From positions 6,205,001-6,269,000 of the forward strand of contig NC_091103.1 of NCBI RefSeq assembly GCF_024713975.1: a stretch of 64,000 nucleotides of DNA, read 5' to 3'. Of the stretch, positions 42,611-55,160 are shown in pieces; position 1 is the stretch's first letter; the number at the start of each line of letters is the position of its first letter. This stretch comes from Paralichthys olivaceus (lineage: Eukaryota; Chordata; Actinopteri; Pleuronectiformes; Paralichthyidae). Below the pieces are notes generated by a model. The model saw only the letters and a program-made list of their open reading frames with translations. It was not told the DNA's origin and ran no database searches. The translations under genes were made by a program, and so were the position numbers.

Positions 42611-42960
42611 TTATCCGTCCACTGAAACCCTTTAACCACAGGGGTCCGAATGACAACTAATGTGAATCCACTATTTAACTAAGTTGTGACCAGTAGCTCT
42701 CAGCTGGCCCGTCTTGTTGTTGTCCGTCAATAAAAAGGGTCCGGGGTGATATGACACAGTTTACAGTTCCTACCGCACATCGCCGGAACACCCGATGCTC
42801 TGTTAAATGCCACATGAATTAATTTATATTTAACAGACTCACAATCAACAAACATGGGTAACACTTCAGATCAATAGAGATACTTGCGTTCAATTTTAAG
42901 GCAGACGATGGAGGTGAGAAGTGCACTGAGGGAAATCTATTAAATCTAAACCTGCCGACC
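42611..42960 (-). promoter_or_regulatory. sirt2: Probable sirt2 promoter and 5'UTR
   Basis: The sequence immediately upstream of the sirt2 ATG is richer in CpG than its flanks and lies between sirt2 and the 3' end of dmac2. No TATA box in a convincing position. Assignment is by position only. Confidence 0.4.
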
Positions 42961-43268
42961 AAACCGGTGTAAGTTTACTGCATCTGTATTTCTAAAACTT
43001 CCAGTGATTCATTCATCCCCTTTCATTATCTCCTCCCAGTCCAACTGGTGTCTTCACCAGCCCACTGTGCGCTCCGACCTGCGGCCCTGCTGTAGACACA
43101 TGAAGGCTCACGCTGGATTATGGGCTTTAGATTGCTCATGCAAGCTCTCATAGTGAAGATTCCAAACACATACAGACGCACTGTGCAGGGCGGCTAAACA
43201 TTCATTATGGATCACAGGCAAAGGTTACAATTCAATGCCACGTACTCACAGTACTGAACAATGTAATT

Positions 43269-43274
43269 TTTATT
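43269..43274 (-). terminator. dmac2: Candidate dmac2 polyadenylation signal
   Basis: Minus-strand AATAAA about 800 bp after the dmac2 stop codon and before the sirt2 promoter area. Confidence 0.4.
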
Positions 43275-43489
43275 TTGTACATTTACAATCATATTTACAT
43301 CTCAACAACAAATAAGATCACTAACACATATGAAGACAAAGTTTGATTGGCTGGAGACAGAGAAATGACGTTCACAATAGTGCAACTCGACTTGATTTGA
43401 AATTGAATGGCCAGAGAGACTGAGCTGCTCAGACATGCACTGAACTCTGGATAAAAATAACGCAAATGTCCGAGTTAGTTGCTGTTCAC

Positions 43490-43730
43490 ATTCTCCAGAG
43501 TTTCTCCTGACAAAAACACGTCACGATCTGCCCAGTGGATTTTATATGCTGCGTGATGCGCTACCCCTCGCCTGAACGCCACAGAGATTTCTGTGTTGTT
43601 ACATGTCTGACCAGAGAATCTCCTGCCGCCTTCTTCATTTGTGAAAGGCAACTTCTGGAGACAGTCCAAAGCCCATTGTGCAGACATTCTCCAGAGTTCA
43701 TGTCTGAAAACAGAGTTGTGATAACAAATA
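43490..43730 (+). repeat. Dispersed repeat in the dmac2 3'UTR/downstream area
   Basis: GATTTCTGTGTTGTTACATG, GAGAATCTCCTGCCGCC, TTTGTGAAAGGCAACTTC and GAGACAGTCCAAAGCCCATT recur in the same order at 55039-55130. This marks an interspersed repeat whose family I cannot name. Confidence 0.5.
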
Positions 43731-44077
43731 TCTTAAATACATATGACCAATAACTCAACAAACTTGACGTTGTCTATTCTTGTTCCACGCGTTACTGTTT
43801 TTAAAATGTTTATATCCAATCTTGTGTTATAAATGTCCAATTTAATATGAGTCTGTACCTGGTTGACTCTGCAGGATTACATCAAGAATTCAATCTTTCT
43901 CTGGCCTGGTCCGACACTGACATTAAGCTGTGATCGCTGTAACGCTGCAAAAATCAGACCTATCACGTCTTGTCTTCTTATGTCAAGGGTTCCCTCTGCA
44001 CCTCACTTAGTCATTTTCTGAAAAGCACAGAAGTCTCTGAGAACTCCTTGTCTTCACGTCCTGTCCCTGTCTATGCT

Positions 44078-46099
44078 CTACCTCTGCCCTTGCATTAGCT
44101 CCATCTTCTCCCCTTTTTCCTCCTGAGTCAGACTGAGGTCGTAGCCAGTCGCTGTGATTTGGCACTGTGGTAACATTTCCTCCAGTAGGATGATGATCAA
44201 CCCAGGATTCGAGATCCCAGGTAGGGATGATATGTCCAGACGCCGCAGTCCCCTGCAGAACAACCCACAAAAAGAGATGTTTAACACAACAGGAGTGTGT
44301 TGGTAATAACTAGGCTTTATTGTGAGTGTCTGGATAATTACTTGAGATTCCTCAGTGCAGCCAGGCCGCCTGCTGTGATGCGTGGACAGTGAGAGATGTC
44401 CAGTTCCTCCAGAGAGTCCTGGAACACGTGGAGCTTGGCCAGAAACCAGTCGTCCACTTCAGGACATCCTCTCAAAGACAGAGTCCTCAAAAATCGCTGT
44501 CCCTCTGAGGGAAGACAAATCAAATTAAAAACCCTGCACTTACACAGTACATGTTTAGGTGTCACATGAATCAGGTTACATCAGAATAAATACAATTATG
44601 AGAGGAAAAAATGCTCAGTACCGAGGTTCCCCAGTCCTGTGTAGTTGATGATTGAGTAGCTCATGTCTACTTCCTCTAGCGGTGTGTTTTTGTGGTTGAA
44701 GAAATCCCAACTGAACTTGCCTCTCTGGTCAGCACGAAACCAGGCTGACTGCCCAACATACCTGAGCACACAACACAATCACATGAAGTTTGGTTCAGGC
44801 CAAAACATTTAAGAAATGGAAGTAATGGGTGTGTACATCAAATGCAGATATGTTGAGTCAGACAACAAGTAGATGGTTTACTCGCTTTCAATCTCTTGAA
44901 GCTTGAGTTCCCAAAAGTTTAGAAGAAGGAAACTTCACAGCTACACAGACCTTTAGTTTAGCTGGTTTTCCATTAAGTCATCATTATGTCCAGTTGGAGT
45001 TTTTTCATATGAATACAAATTTTTTAAGTTGATCAACTGAGGAAATCATCTGCCGATTGAGTAATGATAACAATCATCACTTTCAGCCCCACATGACTAA
45101 ATGTTTGGTCCTAATCAAGTTACATGAATATAGTAAATAGAGAAAAAGACAAGTTTAAGCCCATAATCATCAGGGTCATACAGCAGTAGCGGCCTTATCC
45201 TATTATTTTCTAATACTTTTTATGAGAATAATTTCTTCTCACGCAACTTATTCTAATTAACAGTAATTTAAATGAAAAAAAAAAAGAATCTTGAGTGTAT
45301 GCATGTACATACATGATGAAGTGACATGGTACTTACCGAAATCCTCCCTTTAGATTTAAGACATAGTAAGCTGCAGCTATGTCCGCCCCATGAAACCTCC
45401 GAGCGTAGCTGTAGTAACTGTGGAAGACAGTGATGGTCACAACAGCAATAATACCAATAATGATGATTGTGACAATTACATGATTTTAATACTGTAGTTA
45501 TAGTAGTTAGTTATAATAGTTATCTCTTACGCGTTCTTCGTCTTGATCCCCCTCCTCCTCAGCCGAGAGCTCCAGCTCAGGAGCATCTCCATATCATAGA
45601 ACCTCTGGGTGAGGAAGAGGAGCAGCCTCGTGGGCAGAGGAGGAGGAGACGCCGAGCTCGAGCTCCACGGTCGCCTGGCAACAAGGAGGAGGGCCGACCG
45701 CTGGCAACATCTGTGCAGAGACTGAACACGGACACAGTGAGAGGTGTCCTCCAGATGTGCTCCGGAAGAGGACGATATAAGAACTGTCTCCAAACTGAAG
45801 CCATTATTGTGTCAGCTCGATAGAAGGTTTGCAAGGTTAGACTAGAACCACTAATATGACGTTATATATTCACACGTGGAGCTAACAGCGGCTAACTTTA
45901 GTATCAGTCCTCAAGCTAAGCACCAACAACAACACCCAGCTAATGTAAAGTTATCCACTTACACGTCACACACAGCCTGTTCTCTGACCAACAACATGCT
46001 CTGATCCATTTTAAAACTTACTTCTCTTTCTGATCGCTGAGACAAGTGTAGTAATGAGTCTGTATTTGAAGGGTGACTTACCATCAAGTGAGCCGACAT
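44078..46099 (-). CDS. dmac2: dmac2, distal membrane-arm assembly complex protein 2 (ATP5SL)
   Basis: Exons in transcript order: 46082-46099, 45531-45721, 45337-45417, 44622-44761, 44342-44504, 44078-44252; 768 nt, 255 aa (human about 257), all junctions GT-AG and in phase. The start is MSAHLM on an 18-nt first exon. The next exon continues [19 protein letters not shown], giving a basic, Ser/Leu/Arg-rich mitochondrial presequence, then [15 protein letters not shown], which matches the conserved N-terminal motif of the family. [13 protein letters not shown] and [17 protein letters not shown] follow. Leucine-rich repeats include [40 protein letters not shown] and [17 protein letters not shown], ending in EEMLPQC. 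Known family role: assembly of the distal membrane arm of respiratory complex I; related to ATP synthase factor S. The first exon is inferred from splice signals and frame; the rest is firm. Confidence 0.88.
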
Positions 46100-46300
46100 G
46101 ACAGTTCTGTTCAACAGCGACTCGTGAGGGACAAACCCTGCGCTTTCGGGTTTTTTCCTACGGTTGTTGTTTATCCCGTCTACCGCTGGGTGGCGCCCCA
46201 TGCACGTCCGTCAAGTTGCAGATCCAGAGATGAACCTTTTGAACGACACACACGCGCGTTTTCACGCACACACACATAAACAAGCACACACAGAGTCACA
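46100..46300 (-). promoter_or_regulatory. dmac2: Probable dmac2 5'UTR and promoter
   Basis: A short segment upstream of the dmac2 ATG, moderately GC-rich, with several CpG-containing words (CGCTTTCGG, ACACGCGCG). Assigned by position only. Confidence 0.35.
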
Positions 46301-46443
46301 GCAAAACAGACTACTTGATGTTGTTGCTGTGTAAATAAACTTATTATTGAAATGTTCTTTAGTGTTGAGCTTTGAGAAGTGATAGCTGAGTCTTTACATG
46401 GTAAAGATGAAAGGGCAGAGAAACAGGCTTTGAAGGTGGGGTT

Positions 46444-46466
46444 GGGGGGGGGGGGGGGGGGGGGGG
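46444..46466. repeat. Poly(G) run of 23 bases
   Basis: An uninterrupted run of 23 G about 345 bp upstream of the dmac2 start. It is long enough to cause sequencing length error. Confidence 0.9.
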
Positions 46467-46548
46467 TTGGTTAATAAAAAAGGTGATGGATGGAGGAAGA
46501 AGGGTGGAGACAGTGCCAGAGGGAAAATTCAAGTGACGCTATGAATTC

Positions 46549-46725
46549 AGGTGCGGTGGAGCAGTGGTTAGCACTGTGGCCTCACAGCAGGAAGGTTCTG
46601 GGTTTGAACATAACTGTATGGAGTTTTCATGTTCGCCCTGTGTATGTGTGGGTTTCCAGGTGTGTGGGGTTGTTTGTGTCTCCATGTGTCTCTGTCTCAC
46701 AGTCCTCTATCTGTTCCATAATTTA
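46549..46725 (+). mobile_element. tRNA-like dispersed fish repeat, 5' part
   Basis: GTGCGGTGGAGCAGTGGTTA, GCACTGTGGCCTCACAGCAG and GAAGGTTCTGGGTTTGAAC are followed by GAGTTTTCATGTTCGCCCTG and TGTATGTGTGGGTTTCCAGG. This is the start of a very common teleost repeat with tRNA-like boxes. The 3' part is missing here. Confidence 0.65.
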
Positions 46726-49661
46726 AAGCCACTACAAGGACTTTTTCATTTTTGTTGATTTTGGCGCCTCTGTGGTCAAAAGTGGTATTTTTCCATTGCG
46801 TCCTGTCGTAAAAAACCTCGGTCGAGACAGCATGTGCATTTGTTTAAAAAAAAAAAAAAGACACAGAGCTGTTTGTAGGATGCATAGCGATGACATCATT
46901 TGTCTTTTTGTTGCTGTATGATTGTTAATTTATTAACATTAAATGAAGTCCCCTGCTACAATAATCAGTTGATGACGTCATGAGGCTTTTCGTGCGCTAC
47001 CTGAGCGTAGCTTTTGGGGGAATGTATAGTGCCATAATTATTCCCTTGGAAGAAAGAACGGTGTGCACCTTTCTGTGAGGAGCTCCAGGGCTGTGCACCA
47101 GCTGTTCACGTAAAGACACACACCTCCTCCTCTGCTCTTCCCTGAGTCTCTCGTTTGGTCCGATCTGAGAGCAGCCGGCTACTTTGATCGCAGTGTCTGG
47201 GATGTTGTTGTTCCGCCAGGTCTCTGTGATGATAGTCACATAATGTGTAATAAACCTAAATGTCTGCTGATATCTTCCTAAGATGTGCATTGACGGCCCC
47301 TCAGACACACCATCATGTAGCGAAATCCGCTAGCGTAGCCACTTCCGGTGGATTTTTAGGCTAAAAACATAGTGTAAATAAGTTGATATAGCAAACTTGT
47401 TAGCAAAAAGTTGTTTTCTGAACCCTTCAGCAGTTATAAGCAACCTCATCATTCGTTTGTTGTCATCAATGTTGCCATAAGCTAAATGTAAGTTTTAAAA
47501 TTCTCTTCCAGCTCTCTTTTTGGTGTCCACCATGTCTTGAGGAATATATCTGGGTCCACTATGTTCAACAGCTAGTTGCTACCTGTGTTTTGTTTGATGC
47601 TGCTGTTTCCATGGTTGGAACTCCGTAATCTCAAACTTCCCATATAAAGAATCTGTTGTGAGTGAGGTTGGCTTTTATCAACAAAGAACACATTAATATT
47701 ATCACTTGAAGCGACTGCTGATGGTGCTGTAGATTGGAGGGGAGGAAAGATAATGAAAAAAGAAAGCTACAGTGAAAAAATACAGTAAATTTAGTGACAA
47801 GACGAATAGAGTCACAAAAACTAAGGTTCGTAGTTTACGATGTATGCCTCATAAAGCCTCACCATTTTGATTCTTGACCTGTTTAGAACCATGGTTAAAT
47901 TGTGACAAACAAACAGTTCCCTTAAATAAGTTTTTACTTAGAGTAAAGAAAGAGAAAGAGAGTAAAAAAGATTTCTCGAATAGAATAACTAACTCTGTTT
48001 GTCTATATCTGCCTATCAATGTGTCAGAAGTGCCTGCCTCAAAGACTGCCAAAAACCACAGAAGGACTCCTGCTGGGCTTTTTCGGTTTAATGTTTCGCC
48101 ACCTGCTGATTATTTTTCTTGCCTGCACTTCAAATCAAATCTGTGTGTGTGTGTGTGTGTGTGTAGCCTGGGATCAGATCAGACATCAGGCTTTACTGCA
48201 GCAGGAAGAATACATGGGGAAAAAAGCTTTAGCTGCCTCATCGTCAAAATGCAGAACAGTGAGACAAATGTAAAGGTAAATCTAAACTGAAACCCTCCCC
48301 CACACAGGAATTCATCTCTAAACGGTCACTTCGCCAAAACTGGAGGCAATTTCTCCTTCGATTAGATTTTCTTCCTCTTCGTTTTGATTCATGCAAACAC
48401 ACATGCACAGACGTCCCTGAGCTCCCGCACTCACAGGGATTGCGGTGTGACTGACACCTGCTGGTACAAACAATTAACAAATGAGATTACGTCTGCTTCT
48501 CCTGAGTTTGCAGACGATTGGTGGAGAGGCAATGGTGAGGTGAACAGAAGGGTTTGGTGAAGGACTGACCATATAGGGTTCAGTGGTTTGAACTGTGTTC
48601 CAGTGAGTAGTCCCATATACATATAGAAAACCATCAATATATGTGTCACGTGTAAAAGCTGACTGGCCGCGTGGAAAATAAAATGTCTAGAAAACTGATT
48701 ACTATGTATCAGGTCCTCCATATTAGTTAGAGATGCAAGATGGAAGTGAAGGGACGTGGAGCCCGAGCAAATCACATTAGTGAAGGCTTGGTTGAATGAA
48801 CATGTGGACCAATGAAGTGGTGAGGGAATGAATGAGTGAATGAATTGATTAGTAGATAGATGGTGGAATTGATGGATTGCTTACTAGACCAGAACTTCAA
48901 TACTTAAACAGCAGGGACGGACAATTTTTATATTGTTTTCCTCCCTGGACAAAATCAACGATGTGTGTTTGTGTGCATGTGCTTGTGTGGGACAGTGTGT
49001 GTTCCATCTCCGAGCTACAATGACACTGATCACATAATGATTGTGATCACTCTGAGTTAAAACGGTTAAATATTCCGCTCACAGCTCTGGTTGGAAGCAT
49101 CTTGAAACCAATCGATCTTTGTCAGGTCGAGATGACAGTAATTCATGTTCTCAGATCAAAAGCGTCTCTCTTTGAAATTCACCTTAGTGTATTATTGATG
49201 GGATTTTCATTCATTGTGTTTACACTGGGGTTGGCGCTCTGCATTTATATCCCCACATGTGTGTTTACAGTCATGAATGTTTCATTCAGCCTTAATGGAT
49301 GTGAAATGTCTGTAAAACATCAGAGTGAGCGACTGGGTGTGTTGATAACGTTTCTAATAAGCGACAAAACAAAATATTACAAATATCTAAGGATGAAAAA
49401 AAGGAGCCATGCATGTAGATGACGTGAAAGACGACGTCAACTTGGAAAGACAACAAGCTTCAGGAGCTTTTGGTGATAAGGGCCAATGCTGGTGTTGTGT
49501 GTAAACAAAAACACACAACCTCTTTCCAAAGATCTCCAGCAGTGTTTCCAATCTACTGTCTTTTGTGAATCTAAAAGTCAGAAAAGTGTGGATGCCAGGT
49601 GTAACAGAATTGATGCATTTTCGATCGATAATGAAGAAGTGCGGATGTAGTCTTTATCATC

Positions 49662-50028
49662 TTAAAGGTCCAGTGTGTAAGATTTAGGTGAAAGGGAACG
49701 ATTGGCAGAAAGTTAATGTAGAATAATCCTCATGATGTATTCACTAGTTGTTTCATCTAAATTGTATAAATTGCAGTTTTCTTTACCCTAGAAAAGGCCC
49801 TTTATATTTAAATACTTTATATTTACATCGAGGGGACCCTCTCTACGGAGGCCGCCATGTTTTTAACATTAGTCCAGACTGGACAAACTAAACACCTTTT
49901 GAGTTTTATGACAATTTAAGGTTACCACAGTTTCTTTTTCATGATTGGAAGGAGAGGGTGAGGTGAGGGGTGTTCAGCTGCAACATGCAAGTTCAGATAT
50001 CACAAAATTCTACACACTGTACCTTTAA
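49662..50028 (-). mobile_element. TTAA-flanked MITE, second copy in inverse orientation
   Basis: The left end is TTAAAGGTCCAGTGTGTAAG; the right end, reverse-complemented, is TTAAAGGTACAGTGTGTAG, a near-perfect inverted repeat. The element is about 367 bp. Its interior holds GGAGGCCGCCATG, a CAGACTGGACAAACTAAACA block and GGAAGGAGAGGGTGAGGTGA, characteristic of the same family as 20434-20739 read on the other strand. Non-coding. Confidence 0.75.
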
Positions 50029-51044
50029 TAAAATAAAACAAGTTTATGTAGATTGCAAATAACATTCGGTCATGCACAGAACCACAGAACCTTGTGGTAC
50101 CCCTAATCTGGCAAATATGCACTAGTCATTGAAAAATAATCAATACATGAATTGATGAAAACAATTGTCAGTTAAATCCATTAATATGAATAGACAGAAA
50201 TGTATTGCTACATAAAGCCAACCATTCTCTTTCCTCATGCTTCAACAGACTGTCACAGAGTTCAGAGTAGACATGTCGGCCAGCATTAGACCGTGGTGAG
50301 TGGAAAGCTTCAACAATTATAGACAGATAATTTTAGTCTGCCTTTGTCAGATGCTCATCACCACATTGTTCACTAAAGACAAATGACAATTTTGTTTCTC
50401 TTCAGCGAGGCAGAGCTGCTCCCACAGCCTTGTTAGTAGATGAAGTCTGAGGTTTCCTAGTAGCTGCTCCCCTGTGGATCCACACTTTTCACTGTGAGCT
50501 GCAGTAAGTGATGGCCCTGTGGGAAAGCCATTAGCCATTGATTGTCTCTTGTTCTTTGTCTCTGCTCCCACTTCTGCCCTCTGTCTCAGCAGAGATGTGG
50601 CAAAGACACTCTACACACTTGCTAAAAAAAACCCATTGCTGCATTCTCGAGATGGTTAGCGACTGTCAGGGTTGTTTTGTTTTGAGCAGCTCCCATAAGG
50701 CCAGCGAAGTCTGTAAATCTCTACGGTCTTGGCAGGAAAGCCGTTAGTGGGCGGTCATAGTGGGCCAGTTGCTTAATGCTCAAATTGCGGGACAATCCTT
50801 GAGAGGGCGAATGGAGGTCACAGTGAGCAGATGCACATATTCAGTGCTTAAAATTCAGATACATATAAAGAAGTTGGGAGTTTGTGGACATGTTTGTGCA
50901 AATGTTTTATACACCTGCTATTGTATTAGTGATGCAGTATCTAATTTATGATATAATGGGATTAATAGTGTTGTCATGGATGAAAAAGGTTTTCTTTCCG
51001 GAAGCTCAAGTTAAACTAATATATCTTAATTGTCTCTCTCTCTG

Positions 51045-51045
<1 letters not shown>

Positions 51046-51086
<41 letters not shown>
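51046..51086. repeat. (CT)n(CA)n compound microsatellite
   Basis: A CT run switches to CA near 51061. Confidence 0.9.
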
Positions 51087-53449
51087 GTCTTCTATAATTA
51101 GTTGTGCATACCACTGCTGTACTATTAACGTGATGTGTGTCCTCTTATCTTTTGTACATTTTGCTCATTATTCAATTATTTGTACACCGTGTGTGCATGT
51201 GTGTGTCTGCACAAGAGCACGTAATCATCATCTTGTTATCTCTCTTTTCCACACATCTGTTCTAATTTCCATCGACAGAATTAATTTCCATGGTGACGAA
51301 CACCGCACCAAACACCAGCCCATCGCTGTATGCGCCGTGCAATTATACAGCACCATTATCTTGATGTGAGGTATCACTCAGAATAGCACATCAGCCAAAA
51401 ATAGCATAAGCTGAGCGGAGCGTGTCATCGGATGGGGGCTGCATTGACTGGAAAGAGCTGATAGAACCAAAAAAAATCACTGCTATTCACTCAGATCTGT
51501 ATGTGTCATTGCATTGAAGAAGATAAGACAGACTCGGCCTCGTGCACATAACTGACATGAATGCAAACACCACCAAATGCTGCTGTGTGGAGATCAGTGC
51601 TCTCTCATGTGGATGACCCTGAGTGCAAAGCTGTAATTGATGTCGACCATTTAAAAAAAAACAGAAAGTGAGGCTGGATCTGTCTCCGAGATTTCACATC
51701 AGAAACAAAAGTTGCACCCTACTGCTCCAAAACATTTGAACATGCTAATGCACACACACACATTCAGACTCAAGAAGCATCATGTAAACTGTAAACTTTG
51801 GATAATGGATTCATATGTACATGAATGTATATATATATATATATACATATATCACATTCACACACACATTTACACACACACACAAATGCATGCAAGCACG
51901 CAGACTCTCTCTTTCTATATATATATCACACACAGACTAACGAAGCATGAAGCATCCTTGAACTTGTAATCTATGCTCTGTTTATTTACTTTATTGAATT
52001 AATATGGCTTGTTATGTTATATATATATATACATATCTTTCTGTGTGCATCCACACACGCAGGCACACACACAGAAATATATGCTATAAATGTAGTTAAA
52101 AAAACATTTGTATCTCTGCTTCTCTCGTCTCTCTCTCTCTCTGTCAGACAGCGACTGTACATACTGTATTCCCATTAGGTTGGAGAGAGTTTTCAAAGTG
52201 TCAGATACGTAACAGCAGATGAATAATGCAGAGGAAATAAAGGGCTTTTTTCTGCACGGCAGCGACATGAGCTATGATACATCGGCTTTGAGTTGTAAAC
52301 TAACCTCAAAACGTCTGCTTGACTTGCCTTTTCTCTGTGTGACTTTTGAGTGACTCCGTGCAGCCAACAATGACATGTTGGATTTATGCACAGTGCAGGC
52401 TGCTCATTGTGTGCATTGTGCGTTGTTTTGATGAGTCATTTCACTTAATTGGAAGTAAACAAAAAGCCTGTATTTGCACACCATTGTTGTAGGAGTTGTA
52501 GGCCTGAGAGGGCAATTTTGAACATTTATGAACCCTCATATTAATGCAGTGCTCTGTATGATATATTCATTCAGAGGAGTTGGAAATCAAATCATGTGTT
52601 TTACATTATGGCTATAGATAGATGTGCTAAATTAGGCTTAATATATTATACATTCAAGTCATTTTATATCTTGTCACAACTTTCTATTCTGGTCTTTCCT
52701 ATAATTCCCCTCTTAACACCCAATGCCATCCTCCCCTCCCCCACCTCTCGTGCAATCAAGAGTCACGCCACATGCAAGTCAGATTTTTTAATGTATAAAT
52801 TCAGCTCATGCTTTATCATTTCCATTCACGTATGGTGCTAATCTCTCCTTCCCCCTGTCTATGTCAGCAGAATATGGGCTTTTGCCTGTGGAGCGTATAT
52901 GAGCACACTTTCAACTCAAACACAAACACGCACACACACACACACACACAAATACATATCAGAAAAAAAAAAGAAAATGAGACAAGATTAAAAATGACTC
53001 CAAGAATGAGCTGAGCCGCAAACCATAAATAACTACTAACATTTTCGAATTCTGGCTGTTCAATCCTGGTGTCATCAATCACAGCCCTGTCTCTTTACTG
53101 TGGTATAGCTTCATTAAACTGATAATAGACTCTGGGCTGCATGTCAACCGAGCAATATTTGCTTCTCTTCAAACTATGATTAAATAACCTCTCCAAGGAG
53201 CTGCTCTCGCTCCAAGGTGGGTTTCCCTTTATACTGTATCTGATGAATGGCTTTCATTGCTACGGATGGGTTTACTGTGCATCTCTACAGTTTTCTCAGG
53301 CATGACTTCAGACATATCCCCGATACCAATCAAGCTAATCTCATGGTTCGCAATTTTTATACATATACTTATATGAATTCATTTTTGGAATCTGTTAAGC
53401 ATCAAGTGTCACGCTCATATTAATGCTTTTAAGATTAATGATAAATAAA

Positions 53450-53710
53450 TAAGGGGTGGCAGGTGTTGGCACTGTCACAGCAGGAGGGTTTTGTGGATCC
53501 TCCAGCTTCCTCCCACACTCATGCAGGTTAGGGTCATCGCAGACTGTAGGTGTGAATGTGAGCAAGAACAGTTGTCTGTCTCTACATGCCAGCCCTGTGA
53601 TACACTAGAGACCTATTGGGGGTGTGCCTCGTCTCTCGCTCAATGTCGGCTGGGATTGGCTCCAGCTCCCTTGCGACCCTTAGCAGATAACTAGTATGGC
53701 TAATGGATGT
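53450..53710 (+). mobile_element. Dispersed fish repeat, mostly 3' part
   Basis: GGCACTGTCACAGCAGGAGG, CCTCCAGCTTCCTCCCACAC, TAGGTGTGAATGTGAGC, TGTCTCTACATGCCAGCCCT and CAGCTCCCTTGCGACCC follow the order of the common repeat whose start is at 46549-46725. The middle section is deleted. Confidence 0.65.
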
Positions 53711-54899
53711 GAACTCTTACATTTACTACCAATCGTTCGTCCCCTCACTTAAATTGAGACTCTCCTCGTCAAGGTTATAAACTGATTAGTGAAATGACAA
53801 CCTCCGTCACAGACAGACACACATTGGGAGCTCTGACAGAGATGACCAGAGTGGTAGTAGTAATAACATAAATTACTTATGAGACTTTTTAGGCTGGTTA
53901 ACAAATATAAATTACAGGTACATGTACATGATGTGACACATGCAGGACCTTTGTTGTAAATAAACCTTAAATTGAGGCAAATGTACATTTCTTATCCTCA
54001 ACTCTGTCCATCATACATTCGTAGCTCAAGAGCTATTCATAGAAATGATCTAATATGGCATTCACCATGTGGAGCTGTCTGATGGCGAGAAGGTTTGAGC
54101 CACGTAGGTCTGACCATTTCCCATCATGACCTTGTATCACTCATACTGTGAGTGAGACACCAGCTTCCTAAATGATTCCCCAAACAGACTCAAAAGCAGC
54201 AAGATCCTTTTCTCACCGCCTGGAAGTGACGTCATTCAAAACCCTCTGAGAGGAAACGTGTGATTTCAGGCTTTTTATACAACACCGCCTTGAGTTGTTA
54301 GTACACTGCTGCCTCTCTACACTAACAGACCCTTTTCACAGTGTCACAGCTGAGCACAGGCAGCAGCAGCTCATAAAATTAATGATGGGTAAGTCGAATT
54401 CACTGTAAATGTTCCGATTAGCAACCACTGACAGTGACTCCGACTATCCATTTCTGCTGCTCATTACCCTCCACAAATCTAAGTAAGTAAGTAATGAGGT
54501 GTATTAGCTGCAGCAACAGGTCTGAAAAACAAATGACACTATTTCTACAGCAACAAATGTTAGTGTGATGGTTAATCTGTTCGTTTTAAAGCTGTTATTA
54601 TTGTCATTATCACAGGCCATTAACTCAGCAGTTATCAGTGGAAGTAACCTCACAACGCCGACTTCTTGTTGTGTTGCAAACTGTAACTGCAAGAATCTGC
54701 TCCACTTCAGCCTTCGAGTTGTGATCCTGTCTTACAGATATCACTGATATCTGAACTTCGGAGGCTCCCGAGTTTCTCCGACCAGCCCCCTGGTTAAAAT
54801 GATCACATGAGAAAACAGCAAGAGTCCCTCTGAAAGATTCAACCACGAGCGAGTAGGCCTGTTGATGACTTTTCTAAAATGCAACACAAAAATGAAAAA

Positions 54900-55160
54900 A
54901 ACAAAACACAGACAAAGACGTCAAGAGACTTTGTGGTGATAATGACCGACAGTGTTGTTGATATGCTGTTACCAAAAAAATGACCCCTGCAGTGGAATTA
55001 ATATGTTACTCCCTGCCTCCGGCTTCAACTCTCCTGTGATTTCTGTGTTGCTGTGATTGTGTCTAAGCGGAGAATCTCCTGCTGTGTGTGAAAGGTAACC
55101 TCCACAGAAAGTCCCGATCCAATTGTGTGAACATCCTTATCATATCTGAAAAAAGCTTTG
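54900..55160 (+). repeat. Dispersed repeat related to 43490-43730
   Basis: The later part (55039-55130) is collinear with 43584-43685 (TTTCTGTGTTG, GAGAATCTCCTGC, GTGAAAGG.AAC, AGTCC). The earlier part (AGACGTCAAGAGACTTTGTG, GTGATAATGACCGACAGTGT) resembles 49437-49500. Confidence 0.45.

Noticed and set aside
45577..45834. Alternative dmac2 N-terminus beginning MASVWRQ
   Set aside because: It is out of frame with the conserved [10 protein letters not shown] segment; using it would need a frameshift, while the upstream 18-nt exon gives an in-frame solution.
46549..46620. Possible tRNA gene
   Set aside because: Only tRNA-like A/B-box words of a repeat; no cloverleaf with acceptor stem can be drawn.
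49102..49422. Hydrophobic frame of 106 codons
   Set aside because: It starts with TTG, not ATG, shows no family similarity and is followed by repeat-like sequence.
53491..53694. Cys-rich frame of 67 codons
   Set aside because: Lies entirely within a dispersed repeat.
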